A stretch of DNA of 64,000 nucleotides from an uncultured bacterium. Its GTDB lineage: Bacteria; Desulfobacterota; Desulfovibrionia; Desulfovibrionales; Desulfovibrionaceae. The stretch spans positions 1 to 64,000 of the forward strand of contig CAJMLK010000001.1 of NCBI GenBank assembly GCA_905214305.1, in the 5' to 3' direction. A program made the position numbers and the translations under genes. The notes beneath the pieces are model-generated. The model searched no databases. It was not told the DNA's origin and saw only the letters and a list, made by a program, of their open reading frames with translations. Positions within the stretch are counted from its first letter, which is position 1, and every line of letters begins with the position of its first letter. This document shows positions 1-9,581 of this stretch, one piece after another.

Positions 1-75
1 TGCGCTTACGCCTTCGCGGCGGGCGTCTGCTCGCGCAGCCGCCAGAGCAATTTCATTTTGACATTGCTCAAGACG
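1..75. repeat. Right half of a dispersed palindromic element, cut by the window edge
   Basis: The GC-rich middle and the AGAGCAATTTCA arm match the right half of the full copy at 15126-15275. The arm here is followed by a diverged ATTGCTCA instead of TGAAATTGCTCT. The left half lies outside the window. It sits downstream of the minus-strand membrane protein gene. Confidence 0.7.
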
Positions 76-98
76 CCGTTCTACCGGACTTGAGATGC

Positions 99-1211
99 TC
101 AGACCTTTCCGGCAGTCCGGTTTCCGGCACTGCTTTCCCCGGCATTTGCCGAGGATGCTGTGGACGTTGCGGATGTTGCGGCATCTGCCCCGGCAGAAGC
201 TTCGGGCGTGATGATCTCGGCATCCATAATCTCTTCCTCGGCGCTTCCGGCAGAAAACGACCCCGCGCTGCCGGACGTGTTCGAGGACTCCGCCCCGTGC
301 GCCCCGCTTTCATCCGTTTCCGGGGACTGGCGCATGTCGCCGGCTGCAGGCAGGGCAGCCTGAGCGTCCACAATGCGGGCCTCGCCCAGCGCCAGACGCT
401 GTTCTTCCGTCTGCGGCAGCGGAATACAGTTTTTGTCCACCAGCACAATGCCCGTGCGTTCCAGCACTTCGCGGCGGTAGGCAAATTCCTGCTGCATGCG
501 GTGATGGCGGTAGATAAACAGGCGGTGCACAAGGTAGCACACGGCAATCATGGCTGCCACGCTGCCCGCGATCCAGGGGATATACGGCGTCAGGGAGCTG
601 CCCAGAGCCACAAGAGCCGTAAAGGCTCCGTCCACAAAAAAGAGCGCGGCCCCGAGCAGCAGAATGCCCAGCAGCAGCGCCACCGTGGGGGCATTGCGGA
701 TAATGGCGTAAAAACGCTGCAAGCGCTCGGGAACCTGATCGGCATCGGCGGCATTGCCGCCCCCGCCCGTGGCCGCCATGTCGCCAGCCTCACGCCCGAG
801 AAAACGCGAAACCCAGGTTCCGGCAAGGTGAACGATAAGTATCAGGCCCACTGGGGCCAGAATGGCGGCCAGCGCCCAGCCAAGCCAGGGAAAGCGCGCC
901 ATGGGCGGCCCGCCCGGAACCTCGGGCGCGGCATGCATGACGCCATAAAAAAAGGCCACTCCGCCCACGGCCATTTCCACAAAAAAAATGGCTACCATGA
1001 GGTATAAAAGGGCGTCCTTGTGCTGACCGGCGTACCAAGGCTGTCCGCCCACGGACGTCGCGCGTCCCACGGGCCGTTTGCCCGCCCTGGCGGAAGAGGC
1101 CCCTTCGCCGGATTGTCCGGCGCTTCTGCGGTCGTCAGCAGGGCGATTTGCGCCCGCTGCATCAGGACTTCCGGCCGCGTTCCGGCGCTCTTTCGTATCG
1201 GTTGTGTGCAT
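99..1211 (-). CDS. Four-helix membrane protein of unknown function
   Basis: This 370-residue protein is not recognised. It has a polar, charged N-terminal segment of about 60 residues and then hydrophobic segments at roughly 67-91, 109-133, 176-203 and 208-233. A basic stretch (HRLFIYRHHR) follows, and then a long Ser/Ala/Glu-rich C-terminal tail likely to be disordered. I chose the ATG at 1211 because AGAGGTGA lies just upstream. The reading frame stays open another 28 codons upstream, but without such a site. It is divergent from the epimerase gene at 1386 and shares its roughly 175-bp upstream region. The number of helices suggests an integral inner-membrane protein; no catalytic motif is visible. 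Confidence 0.75.
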   Translation of the reverse strand: MHTTDTKERRNAAGSPDAAGANRPADDRRSAGQSGEGASSARAGKRPVGRATSVGGQPWYAGQHKDALLYLMVAIFFVEMAVGGVAFFYGVMHAAPEVPGGPPMARFPWLGWALAAILAPVGLILIVHLAGTWVSRFLGREAGDMAATGGGGNAADADQVPERLQRFYAIIRNAPTVALLLGILLLGAALFFVDGAFTALVALGSSLTPYIPWIAGSVAAMIAVCYLVHRLFIYRHHRMQQEFAYRREVLERTGIVLVDKNCIPLPQTEEQRLALGEARIVDAQAALPAAGDMRQSPETDESGAHGAESSNTSGSAGSFSAGSAEEEIMDAEIITPEASAGADAATSATSTASSANAGESSAGNRTAGKV

Positions 1212-1385
1212 GCTCACCTCTGGTTGCGCAGCATACTTTGCCAAGGCCCATCCCGCAAGCCCCCAGACCCGTTCGGGACGGCCACGCAGGGCCACGTCAC
1301 AAAGCTCACCGGGCCTGCGGCCTTTGCTTGCTCACGGACGGCATCTGGCTTACCTTGCCTGCATGCACAACTGGAGGAAAGTCAT

Positions 1386-2402
1386 ATGCACGTTCTGGTA
1401 ACCGGCGCGGCGGGATTTATAGGCTATCACCTTGCTGCGCGGCTGCTGGCCGACGGCCACAGCGTGACAGGCATAGACAACTGCAACGACTACTACGACG
1501 TGCAGCTGAAAAAGGACCGTCTGGCGCAACTGGCGGCCCTGCCCGAGGCATCCCGATTTCGTTTCGAGCCGCTGGATCTGGCCGACGGGCCGGGCATGGC
1601 CGGGCTTTTTGCCCGCGAAGGCTTCACCCACGTTGTCAATCTGGCTGCACAGGCCGGTGTGCGCTACAGCCTCGTCAACCCCGAATCCTATCTCAGCTCC
1701 AACCTCACAGGGTTTGGGCATGTACTTGAAGGCTGCCGCCGCAACAAGGTCGGCCATCTGCTTTTTGCGTCATCCTCTTCGGTCTACGGATTGAATACGG
1801 CCCAGCCCTACTCGGTACGCCATAACGTGGACCACCCGGTAAGCCTGTATGCGGCCACCAAGAAAAGCAACGAGCTCATGGCCCACTCCTACAGCCATCT
1901 CTATGGCATCCCCTGCACCGGGCTGCGCTTTTTCACCGTATATGGCCCCTGGGGCAGGCCGGACATGGCCCTGCATCTTTTTACCACCGCCATTGTGCGC
2001 GGCGAACCCATCAAGGTTTTTAACGAAGGCCGCATGCGCCGCGACTTCACCTATATTGACGATATAGTGGAAGGCATTGTACGCCTGCTGCCCCTGGCCC
2101 CCGGCCCGGACCCGGCATTTGACCCGGCAGCGCCCGATCCGGCGACCAGCTCCGCGCCCTGGCGCATTTATAATATCGGCAATAACAACACTGTGGAACT
2201 CAACGATTTTATCGCCGCCCTTGAAGACGCGCTGGGCATGAAGGCCCGCAAGGACATGCTGCCCATGCAGCCCGGCGACGTAAAGGCCACCTGGGCCGAC
2301 ATCAACGACCTCACCGCCCTTACGGGCTTTGCCCCGTCGACGCCCCTGCGCGAGGGCATCGCCCGCTTTGTGGAATGGTATAAAGAGTATTACAAAATAT
2401 GA
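1386..2402 (+). CDS. NAD-dependent sugar-nucleotide epimerase, UDP-glucuronate 4-epimerase type
   Basis: This is a 338-residue extended short-chain dehydrogenase/reductase. It has the N-terminal nucleotide-binding motif TGAAGFIG (6-13), a Ser cluster (129-132) before VYG, and the catalytic pair Y155 and K159 in SLYAATKK. The segments NLAAQAGVRYSL and FFTVYGPWGRPDMA are typical of UDP-glucuronate 4-epimerases, which convert UDP-glucuronate to UDP-galacturonate for surface polysaccharides. A short Pro/Asp/Ala-rich insertion (near residues 238-256) precedes the C-terminal substrate domain. The start follows CTGGAGGAAAG. Its stop overlaps the ATG of the next gene (ATGA), so the two are translationally coupled. 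Substrate assignment is from family resemblance only. Confidence 0.88.
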   Translation: MHVLVTGAAGFIGYHLAARLLADGHSVTGIDNCNDYYDVQLKKDRLAQLAALPEASRFRFEPLDLADGPGMAGLFAREGFTHVVNLAAQAGVRYSLVNPESYLSSNLTGFGHVLEGCRRNKVGHLLFASSSSVYGLNTAQPYSVRHNVDHPVSLYAATKKSNELMAHSYSHLYGIPCTGLRFFTVYGPWGRPDMALHLFTTAIVRGEPIKVFNEGRMRRDFTYIDDIVEGIVRLLPLAPGPDPAFDPAAPDPATSSAPWRIYNIGNNNTVELNDFIAALEDALGMKARKDMLPMQPGDVKATWADINDLTALTGFAPSTPLREGIARFVEWYKEYYKI

Positions 2403-4675
2403 GCGATTCTCAAATTATTCCGGTGTCTGAATCCGTCCTTGCCCCCACCCCGGCCCGGCCGGAAATTCTGGCCCCCGCAGGAGACACCCCGTCTTTTCTG
2501 GCTGCTCTGGCTGCCGGTGCAGACGCCATCTATCTGGGCCTCAAGCATTTTTCAGCGCGCATGCAGGCCGAAAACTTCGGGCTGACCGAGCTTTCGCGCC
2601 TGACAGATCTGGCCCACGCCGAAAACGCCCGCGTTTACGTGGCTATGAATACGCTCATCAAGCCGGACGAGCCTGCCGCCGCCTACCGCCTCACCAGACG
2701 GCTGGCAACACAGGTGCGCCCGGACGGCCTTATCGTGCAGGACCTTGCCATGCTTGATCTGGCGCGTCAGGCCGGTTTTGAGGGCGGCATCTTTCTTTCC
2801 ACCCTGGCAAACCTCACCCATCCCGCCGCTCTTGTGGAAGCCAAAAAGCTTGGGGCCAGCCGCGTCATTCTGCCGCGCGAGCTTTCCATTGATGAAATAC
2901 GTCTCATGGGCGAAGCCTGCCCCGAAGGGCTTGACCTTGAGTGCTTTGTTCACGGTGCATTGTGCTATTGCGTTTCCGGCCGTTGTTACTGGTCAAGCTA
3001 TATGGGGGGCAAAAGTGGCCTGCGTGGCCGCTGCGTGCAGCCCTGCCGCCGCGTCTACCGTCAGGGCGGCCCTGCTGCGCTGGCTCTTGTCCGCAATGCG
3101 GAACGGGAAGAAATGGAGCGCGCACGTCAGGAACAGTCCCGCATGGATATCGCCCGCAAGGATCGCCGTGGCTCCCGTGACACCCGCGACCGTCGTGATG
3201 ACCGCCGTGACGACCGCCGCGATGGCCGCCATGACCGCGGTGAAAACGCCGCCCTTGCCCACGGGCGTGGCCGTTCCGGCAGGCAGGGCAGCATGCGCGG
3301 CCCCGGCCGCAAGGAACACAGCGGGCGCTGGTTTTCCTGCCTCGACCTTTCCCTTGACGTGCTTGCCAAAACACTGCTGGACATCCCCCACCTTGTTTCC
3401 TGGAAGATTGAAGGACGCAAGAAAGGCCCGCACTACGTCTATCATGTGGTCACGGCCTACCGCATGCTGCGTGACAATCCCGGCGACCCAAAGGCCCGCA
3501 AGACCGCAGAGGAAATCCTTCAGATGGCTCTGGGCCGCCCGGCCACACGGGCGCGCTTTTTGCCGCAGAAAGACAATACCGTGCCCACCACGCCCGACGG
3601 CCAGACCAGTTCCGGCCTTCTGGCGGGCAAGCTGCGCATCGAGCAGGACGGCAGCGTGGTGCTGAAGCCCCATCTGGAACTGCTGCCCCAGGACTACCTG
3701 CGCGTGGGTGTGGAAGACGAACGCTGGCATGCCACCCTGCCCGTGACCCGGCGTATTCCCAAGGGCGGCAGCCTCATCATGCGCCTGCCCAAGCACAAGA
3801 CGCCCAAGGCGGGAACATCGGTCTTTCTTATTGACCGCCGCGAACCGGAGATGATGCGCATACTCAAAAGCTGGCAGGCCCGCCTTGACCAGTTCCCCGG
3901 CCGCCAGAGCAAGGCTGTCGAGTCCGACCCGCGCATGCCTGTTCCCGTCAAGCCGAGACCCCGCCCGGACATGTATGTCCGCTCCACCATTCCGCAGGGC
4001 AAGGAGATGCGTGGCGGCAAAAACCAGTTGCAGGCCCTCTGGCTTTCGCCCCGCAGCGCCGACATATCGCGCACGGTGGTGCAGCGCATCTGCTGGTGGC
4101 TGCCGCCCGTGGTCTGGCCCGGCGAAGAAGATGTGCTGCGCCGCAGCGTTGCGCGCCTGTGGCGAGACGGCGCACGCCACTTTGTCTGTAACGAGCCGTG
4201 GCAGCGCGGACTGTTCCCCGACAGTCTGGACGAAAACGCAGACCTGCTGGCCGGGCCTTTCTGCAATGCGGCCAATGCGCCTGCCCTGAGCATACTGGCT
4301 GGCATGGGCTTTACCGGGGCCTTTGTAAGCCCGGAACTGCCGCGTGAAGAAATGCTGGCCCTGCCCCGCCAAAGCCCGCTTGCTCTCGGCGCGGTGATTT
4401 CGGGCTTCTGGCCTGTGGGCCTGAGCCGCTTCGGCCTGCTTGGCGTCAAGACCAACGAGCCGTTCCTCAGCCCCAAGGGCGAGCCTTTCTGGGCGCGCCA
4501 GTACGGCGGCAATATCTGGATATACCCCGGCTGGCCCCTTGACCTCACTGCCAAACGGCAGGAAATGGCCGCTGCGGGCTACGGATTTTTTGCGCACATG
4601 CAGGAAAACCCGCCGTCCGGACTGCCCGAAATGCGGCGCGAGAGCCTGTTCAACTGGGACGGTTCCCTGCTGTAG
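2399..4675 (+). CDS. Peptidase U32 family protein (RlhA/YhbU-like) with an Arg/Asp-rich insertion
   Basis: This 758-residue protein starts with the U32 signature EILAPAGDTPSFLAALAAGADAIYLGL split over residues 22-48. It carries the family core ECFVHGALCYCVSGRCYWSS with later CVQPCRR (about 181-215), the conserved Cys-rich region of U32 proteins. Relatives include RlhA, which acts in 23S rRNA cytidine hydroxylation, and the TrhP/UbiU groups, so an RNA- or cofactor-modifying role is more likely than proteolysis. Between the core and GRWFSCLDLSLD (about residue 308) lies a charged insertion rich in RDDRRDDRRDGRHDR. The C-terminal part resembles the long U32 forms. It is coupled to the epimerase gene by a 4-bp overlap. 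Exact function is uncertain. Confidence 0.85.
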   Translation: MSDSQIIPVSESVLAPTPARPEILAPAGDTPSFLAALAAGADAIYLGLKHFSARMQAENFGLTELSRLTDLAHAENARVYVAMNTLIKPDEPAAAYRLTRRLATQVRPDGLIVQDLAMLDLARQAGFEGGIFLSTLANLTHPAALVEAKKLGASRVILPRELSIDEIRLMGEACPEGLDLECFVHGALCYCVSGRCYWSSYMGGKSGLRGRCVQPCRRVYRQGGPAALALVRNAEREEMERARQEQSRMDIARKDRRGSRDTRDRRDDRRDDRRDGRHDRGENAALAHGRGRSGRQGSMRGPGRKEHSGRWFSCLDLSLDVLAKTLLDIPHLVSWKIEGRKKGPHYVYHVVTAYRMLRDNPGDPKARKTAEEILQMALGRPATRARFLPQKDNTVPTTPDGQTSSGLLAGKLRIEQDGSVVLKPHLELLPQDYLRVGVEDERWHATLPVTRRIPKGGSLIMRLPKHKTPKAGTSVFLIDRREPEMMRILKSWQARLDQFPGRQSKAVESDPRMPVPVKPRPRPDMYVRSTIPQGKEMRGGKNQLQALWLSPRSADISRTVVQRICWWLPPVVWPGEEDVLRRSVARLWRDGARHFVCNEPWQRGLFPDSLDENADLLAGPFCNAANAPALSILAGMGFTGAFVSPELPREEMLALPRQSPLALGAVISGFWPVGLSRFGLLGVKTNEPFLSPKGEPFWARQYGGNIWIYPGWPLDLTAKRQEMAAAGYGFFAHMQENPPSGLPEMRRESLFNWDGSLL

Positions 4676-4685
4676 ACAATGCACA

Positions 4686-4722
4686 GCGTTCCCGGGCGGC
4701 AGCCTGTGTCGCCCGGGAACGC
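4686..4722. other. Perfect 13-bp hairpin between the U32 and TrmN6-like genes
   Basis: GCGTTCCCGGGCG at 4686-4698 pairs perfectly with CGCCCGGGAACGC at 4710-4722. No T-run follows on either strand, so it is not a standard intrinsic terminator. It may be an intercistronic mRNA structure or an attenuating site. Confidence 0.5.
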
Positions 4723-4787
4723 AATACAGGACAGGCCAGCAGTGCGGCAGTGGCCCACGCCGCCCGCCGGAAGCAGCCGTGAGTACA

Positions 4788-5747
4788 ATGACACAGCAAC
4801 GCGCGCCACATGATATCATGAGCGCACGCACGCGCTTTCCTGCCGGGCTTGAGCAGCCTGCGGGCAGTCTTCGCTTTGGTGCGGACGCCCTGCTGCTGGC
4901 AGCCTTTGTGGCGCGCCATGTGGAAGCAAAAAGTATCGGGCGTACGGCTGACGGCCGCACCGCCCCCCGGCCAGCCCCCTTTTGCGACGCCCCTGCCGAC
5001 TCCCGGCCGGTGGACGTGGCGGAACTGGGCAGTGGCTGCGGTGCGGCCCTGCTGGCTCTGGCCCTGCGCTGCCCGCAGATCAACGGCATGGGCCTTGAGC
5101 GTGAAGAGCCGCTGGTGCAGGCCGCACGGCACAATGCCCGTCTGCTCGGTCTGTGCGGGCAAACACGCTTTGCCGCTCTGGATATCGGTGAAAGGTCAGC
5201 CCTGAGCATGCTTGTCGGCAATCCGCCGCATGTGCACGCCAACCCGGCCAGCCCGGTCAGCCCGGCCAGTCAACGGCGGATTGCCGGAAGCCTGCACATT
5301 GTCCTGACCAATCCCCCATATGATGCCGGAGGACGCCCATCGCCGCAGGCCATGCGTGAACGCGCCCTGCGTGGCGACGGCAGCCCCCGCCGGGGCCACA
5401 AGGCGGGCGAGAGCACGCTGGACACGTTTTGCCGCGCTGCCGCCATGCTGTTGCGCCACCGGGGATATTTTTTCTGTATTCATGACGCGCGCGCCCTGCC
5501 GCAGTTGTGCGTGGCCCTGCACGCGGCCCGGCTTGGGGTCAGGCGCATTCTGCCCGTACACGCCCGCGCGGGCGGTCCCGCACTGCGCGTTCTGGTGGAG
5601 GCGCGCAAAGGCGCGGCGCACGATACGGTGCTTGAAGCCCCGCTGTATCTGCACGGCGACACATTTGACGGCACGCCGCACTGGACGGACGAGGCCTTGC
5701 TTTTTTGTCCCTGGCTGCGCAGGGACAGTTATGACGAACCTGCCTGA
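4788..5747 (+). CDS. TrmN6-like SAM-dependent N6-adenine methyltransferase
   Basis: This 319-residue protein has the substrate-side start RFPAGLEQPAGSLRFGADALLLAAF, shared with TrmN6 (YfiC), followed by SAM motif I VDVAELGSGCGAALLALA (near 75) and the N6-adenine signature TNPPYDAGG (near 174). TrmN6 methylates A37 of tRNA1(Val). A Ser/Pro/Val-rich insertion lies between the SAM motif and NPPY. The start is uncertain: GTG at 4779, ATG at 4788 and ATG at 4818 are in frame, and none has a strong ribosome binding site. I used 4788. It lies downstream of the U32 gene, separated by a stable hairpin. Confidence 0.8.
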   Translation: MTQQRAPHDIMSARTRFPAGLEQPAGSLRFGADALLLAAFVARHVEAKSIGRTADGRTAPRPAPFCDAPADSRPVDVAELGSGCGAALLALALRCPQINGMGLEREEPLVQAARHNARLLGLCGQTRFAALDIGERSALSMLVGNPPHVHANPASPVSPASQRRIAGSLHIVLTNPPYDAGGRPSPQAMRERALRGDGSPRRGHKAGESTLDTFCRAAAMLLRHRGYFFCIHDARALPQLCVALHAARLGVRRILPVHARAGGPALRVLVEARKGAAHDTVLEAPLYLHGDTFDGTPHWTDEALLFCPWLRRDSYDEPA

Positions 5748-5768
5748 GCAGTTTACGGATGAAATAGA

Positions 5769-5894
5769 CTGGAGCAGTTTCATAGAGAAATTGCTCTCGC
5801 TGCTCTGCAGGGATTTTCAGGAAAATCCCTGCCCGAAATGCGCGCAGACAGGCTTTTGCCTGCCGTAACCGAGCATTGCAAGTGTTGCACGCTC
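5769..5894. repeat. Dispersed palindromic element, second subfamily, copy 1
   Basis: This segment matches 41513-41639 over nearly its whole length. Both have a terminal hairpin around GCTCT, a GGATTTT/AAAATCC hairpin, an AGGCTTTTGCCT hairpin and a tail like GAGCATTGCAAGTGTT. It lies just after the TrmN6-like gene. A short open frame (5731-5868) that runs from the end of that gene into the repeat is not credible as a protein. Confidence 0.7.
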
Positions 5895-5965
5895 CAGCGT
5901 CGCGCGTGGCAGGAACAAATTTGTCAACGGCTCCACTTTCACCGCATCATGACAGAGAATCGCAC

Positions 5966-8900
5966 ATGAATTTCATAGCTGACCTGCACATTCACTCCCG
6001 TTTTTCCCGTGCCACCAGCAAGGCCCTTAACGCCCGCCATCTGGCCGCCTGGGCACGCTGCAAAGGTATCAGCGTTCTCGGCACGGGCGACTTCACACAC
6101 CCGCAATGGCGGGCGGAACTGGCAGAACAGCTTGAACGGGATGAAACCACCGGCCTGTATCGCCTCAGGGGCGAGCCGGAGCAACTTGATGTCCTGGCTG
6201 GCGGCCCGGTGACCAACGTCAACGCCGAAAAGCCGCTTTTCATGCTTCAGGCCGAGATCAGCTCCATCTACAAGCGCCACGGCAAGGTGCGCAAGGTACA
6301 CAACCTTATCTATGTGCGCACGCTGGAAGATGCAGAAAAGCTCTCGCTGCGCCTTGAACAGATCGGCAATCTGCATTCGGACGGCAGGCCCATTCTTGGC
6401 CTTGATTCACGCGATCTGCTGGAAATCATGCTGGAATGCGCCGAGGACGCCGTGATGATTCCCGCCCATGTGTGGACACCGTGGTTCGCGCTTTTTGGCT
6501 CCAAGTCGGGCTTCGACCGCCTGACGGACTGCTACGGCGATCTTTCCGAACATATTTTCGCCCTTGAAACCGGTCTTTCTTCTGATCCTGAAATGAACCG
6601 GCTGGTGAGCCAGCTGGACGGCTATGCCCTTGTGTCCAACTCAGACGCCCATTCCGGGGCCAATCTGGGGCGCGAGGCCAATCTTTTTGCCGGCCAGCCG
6701 TCATACACCGGCATCTTTGAAGCATTGCGCGCCACGGCGCGTCGACAGGCGCAGGATACACTGGACTGCCGCTTTCTCGGCACAATGGAATTCTACCCGG
6801 ACGAAGGCAAATACCATCTGGACGGCCACCGCGCCTGCAATGTGGTTCTGGAACCCAGAGAATCGCGCAAGCTTGGCAATATCTGCCCGGAATGCGGCAA
6901 ACCGCTTACCGTGGGCGTGCTGCACCGCGTGTGGGAACTGGCCGACAGGGAAGAACCGCCCCGGCTTGAGCATGAGCCTGAGGCCCGGCCCCTTATTCCG
7001 CTGGCAGAAGTGGTGGGGGAAATTCTGGGCGTGGGCGTCACCTCGCGCAGGGTGCAGGAGCGCTACGGCAGCCTGTTGCGCGAGCTTGGGCCAGAACTGG
7101 ATATTCTTTGCCGCATGCCCGAGCAGGAAATACGCGCTCACTGGGAACCGCTGGGCGAAGCCGTAGCCCGCATGCGTCGCGGTCAGGTCTTCCGTCAGGG
7201 CGGCTACGACGGCGAGTACGGCGTGGTGCGCGTTTTTACGCCCGAAGAACAGGACGATATTCGCAATACCTGGCGCGGCGCAGGCCGCGGTTCCCTGCCC
7301 GGTCTTGCTGCGCCCCGAAAACGCAAGCCCCTGCCCGCAAGTGCAGACACTGCCAGGGGCACACCGGTCAAAACCGACGCCGCCCTCAGCAGCGACAGTG
7401 CAAACGCCAATGAGGCGCCGCCAGTCAGGACGCGCCGGGCCAGAACGGCCTCGGTGAACATGCTGGACCTCATGAAGGAACGCCCGTCCGCGTCCTCCCC
7501 AAGCGCCCAGCCGGGGCACGGCTCCACGCCGTCAGGCGCGGGCGCTTTCAGCGATGAGCAGCATCTGGCCCTTGTGGCAGGCCCTGGCCCGGTGCTGGTG
7601 CAGGCCGGGCCAGGAGCGGGCAAGACGCGTGTGCTTGTGGGGCGCGTGCAACACCTGCTCGATCAGGGGACAGAGCCGCACAAGCTGCTTGCCGTTACCT
7701 TTACGCGCCGTGCCGCCAATGAAATGCGGCAGCGCCTTGCCGCGGCACTGCCGCACATGCAGGACCTGCCCTGCTGCGACACCTTGCATGGTCTGGCATG
7801 GAGCCGCATGCGCGCCGTTACCCAGGCTCAGGGGCAGGAATGCCTGCTGCTTGGTGAAGACGCTGCCCTGCGTTTCTTCATGGCTGCCAATCCGCAACTT
7901 CAGGCACGCGAAGCGCGTGAACTGTGGCGACAGCTTTCGCTGGCCCGCGAAACCCGGCACACCCTGCATACCGGTCACACCGCCCTTGAGCTGGCCGCCG
8001 CCCGCTATTCGGCGCGCAAGGCTGAACGCCGCGATTTCCGTTATGTTGACTATGCGGACCTGCTGGACTGGTGGCTGGATCATCTTGATGACCTGCCCCG
8101 CCACATGCTGCCGCAGCACGTGCTGGTAGACGAAATACAGGACCTTTCGCCCGTGCAGCTTGATATTGTGCGCGGCATGCTGCCGCCCGACGGCGCCGGT
8201 TTTTTCGGCATTGGCGATCCGGATCAGGCCATCTACGGCTTTCGTGGCGTATCCGGGCAGAGCGAGGCCAGCCTTCGCGCCATCTGGCCCGGCCTGTCTG
8301 TTTTCTGCCTTGGGCGCAGCTTTCGCTCCAGTCAGGACGTACTGAACATGGCGCACAGTCTTATGCTCCACAAGGGGCAATGCGGCCCGCTAACGGCTGC
8401 CCAAAGCCTCAACGCGCAGCTGCGCCTGTTTTCCGCTCCCGACCAGCAGGCCGAGCTGCGCTGGATATGCCGCCGCATTGAGGCCCTGCTAGGCGCTACC
8501 GGGCATACTCTGCTGGATCAGCAGCAAAACAGCGCTGAGGCCCATGAGCTGGATGGAACGCTCGCTCCCGGTGACATTGCCGTGCTTGTGCGCCTGCGTG
8601 CGCAGATTGCCCCGCTGAAGGCCGCGCTGGAACAGGCGGGCATTCCCTGTGCGGCCCCGGTTGAAGAGGCGTTCTGGCAGGATACGGGCTGCGCACGGCT
8701 GCTTGCTCTGGCTGCTGTGCATTGCGGCTTTTCCGCTCTGGCACAGATATTTGACGCGACAGCACTGCAACAAGATCCGCAAGACGAGCAGGACGCCGGT
8801 TCCCACCATCCCTTTGCCTCAGCCACCCCCCTGCCGCCTCCCGCCGACCTTGAAGCATGGCTTGCGGAGCAGAACTGGGCTGGCGAGGTGCTTCTTTCCG

Positions 8901-9553
8901 GGCGGCCCTGGCGCGAACTCAGGCAAAGCTGGAAAAGTGCGGCCAGCTGGCAGGAGTTTTTGCACCATCTGGCATGGCTTCAGGAAGCGGAAATGGTGCG
9001 CAACAAGGCCGAGCATGTGCAGATCATGACCATGCATGCCTCCAAGGGACTTGAATTTCAGGCTGTTTTTTTGCCCGGACTTGAAGACGGCCTGCTGCCT
9101 CTGCGCCGGGACATGCTTTTCGGCCCGGACAGAGATGCGCCCGCCAACGTAAGCGAAGAGACGAGCAAGAACAGCAACGGTACGAAGCACAGCAACGATA
9201 CGACAGAGGCCACCGCATCGCCTGCCGAGGCCACCCCCCACGCTGGTGGCGACTCTGCCGTAAACCAGTACCTAACACCGGAGCAGGAACAGGAAGAACG
9301 CCGCCTGCTCTATGTAGCCCTGACCCGTGCCGCACGGGCGCTGTTTGTGAGTCACAGCGCCACGCGCACACTGTATGGAAAAAGCCTTGCTCTGCCACCC
9401 TCACCCTTTCTTGAGCAGATACGGCACTGTTGCCGCCAGAGCGTTCTGACCCCGCACAGGCAAACGCTTGTGCGTTCTCTCTCCCTGCTGCCATCTTCGG
9501 AACAGGAGAAAAGATCAGCAGAGCCGAGGAAAAAAACCAGAGGCAAAGCCTGA
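5966..9553 (+). CDS. Endonuclease Q-like PHP domain fused to a UvrD/Rep helicase
   Basis: This 1195-residue protein joins two DNA-repair modules. Residues 1 to about 400 form a PHP phosphoesterase of the EndoQ (TIGR00375) type: ADLHIHSRFS with H8/H10, GTGDFTHP, PAHVWTPWFALFGSKSGF, VSNSDAHSG, then a Cys pair in NICPECGK (near 306) and the family element VGVLHRVWELADR. EndoQ nicks DNA 5' of deaminated bases. After a low-complexity linker (about 440-525), residues from about 530 form an SF1A helicase: Walker A AGPGAGKTR (near 546), VDEIQD (near 720), QAIYGFRG, TMHASKGLEF (near 1018) and YVALTRAA (near 1115). The chosen ATG follows GACAGAGAATC; an upstream in-frame start adds 30 residues that resemble intergenic sequence. 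Probably it cuts beside a damaged base and unwinds the strand. Confidence 0.9.
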   Translation: MNFIADLHIHSRFSRATSKALNARHLAAWARCKGISVLGTGDFTHPQWRAELAEQLERDETTGLYRLRGEPEQLDVLAGGPVTNVNAEKPLFMLQAEISSIYKRHGKVRKVHNLIYVRTLEDAEKLSLRLEQIGNLHSDGRPILGLDSRDLLEIMLECAEDAVMIPAHVWTPWFALFGSKSGFDRLTDCYGDLSEHIFALETGLSSDPEMNRLVSQLDGYALVSNSDAHSGANLGREANLFAGQPSYTGIFEALRATARRQAQDTLDCRFLGTMEFYPDEGKYHLDGHRACNVVLEPRESRKLGNICPECGKPLTVGVLHRVWELADREEPPRLEHEPEARPLIPLAEVVGEILGVGVTSRRVQERYGSLLRELGPELDILCRMPEQEIRAHWEPLGEAVARMRRGQVFRQGGYDGEYGVVRVFTPEEQDDIRNTWRGAGRGSLPGLAAPRKRKPLPASADTARGTPVKTDAALSSDSANANEAPPVRTRRARTASVNMLDLMKERPSASSPSAQPGHGSTPSGAGAFSDEQHLALVAGPGPVLVQAGPGAGKTRVLVGRVQHLLDQGTEPHKLLAVTFTRRAANEMRQRLAAALPHMQDLPCCDTLHGLAWSRMRAVTQAQGQECLLLGEDAALRFFMAANPQLQAREARELWRQLSLARETRHTLHTGHTALELAAARYSARKAERRDFRYVDYADLLDWWLDHLDDLPRHMLPQHVLVDEIQDLSPVQLDIVRGMLPPDGAGFFGIGDPDQAIYGFRGVSGQSEASLRAIWPGLSVFCLGRSFRSSQDVLNMAHSLMLHKGQCGPLTAAQSLNAQLRLFSAPDQQAELRWICRRIEALLGATGHTLLDQQQNSAEAHELDGTLAPGDIAVLVRLRAQIAPLKAALEQAGIPCAAPVEEAFWQDTGCARLLALAAVHCGFSALAQIFDATALQQDPQDEQDAGSHHPFASATPLPPPADLEAWLAEQNWAGEVLLSGRPWRELRQSWKSAASWQEFLHHLAWLQEAEMVRNKAEHVQIMTMHASKGLEFQAVFLPGLEDGLLPLRRDMLFGPDRDAPANVSEETSKNSNGTKHSNDTTEATASPAEATPHAGGDSAVNQYLTPEQEQEERRLLYVALTRAARALFVSHSATRTLYGKSLALPPSPFLEQIRHCCRQSVLTPHRQTLVRSLSLLPSSEQEKRSAEPRKKTRGKA

Positions 9554-9581
9554 TGCCAAAGGGGCGCATTTTGCCTTGAGC

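Noticed and set aside
5731..5868. Short open frame MTNLPEQFTDEIDW... after the TrmN6-like gene
   Set aside because: Most of it is translated repeat DNA shared with 41513-41639, where no equivalent frame is kept.
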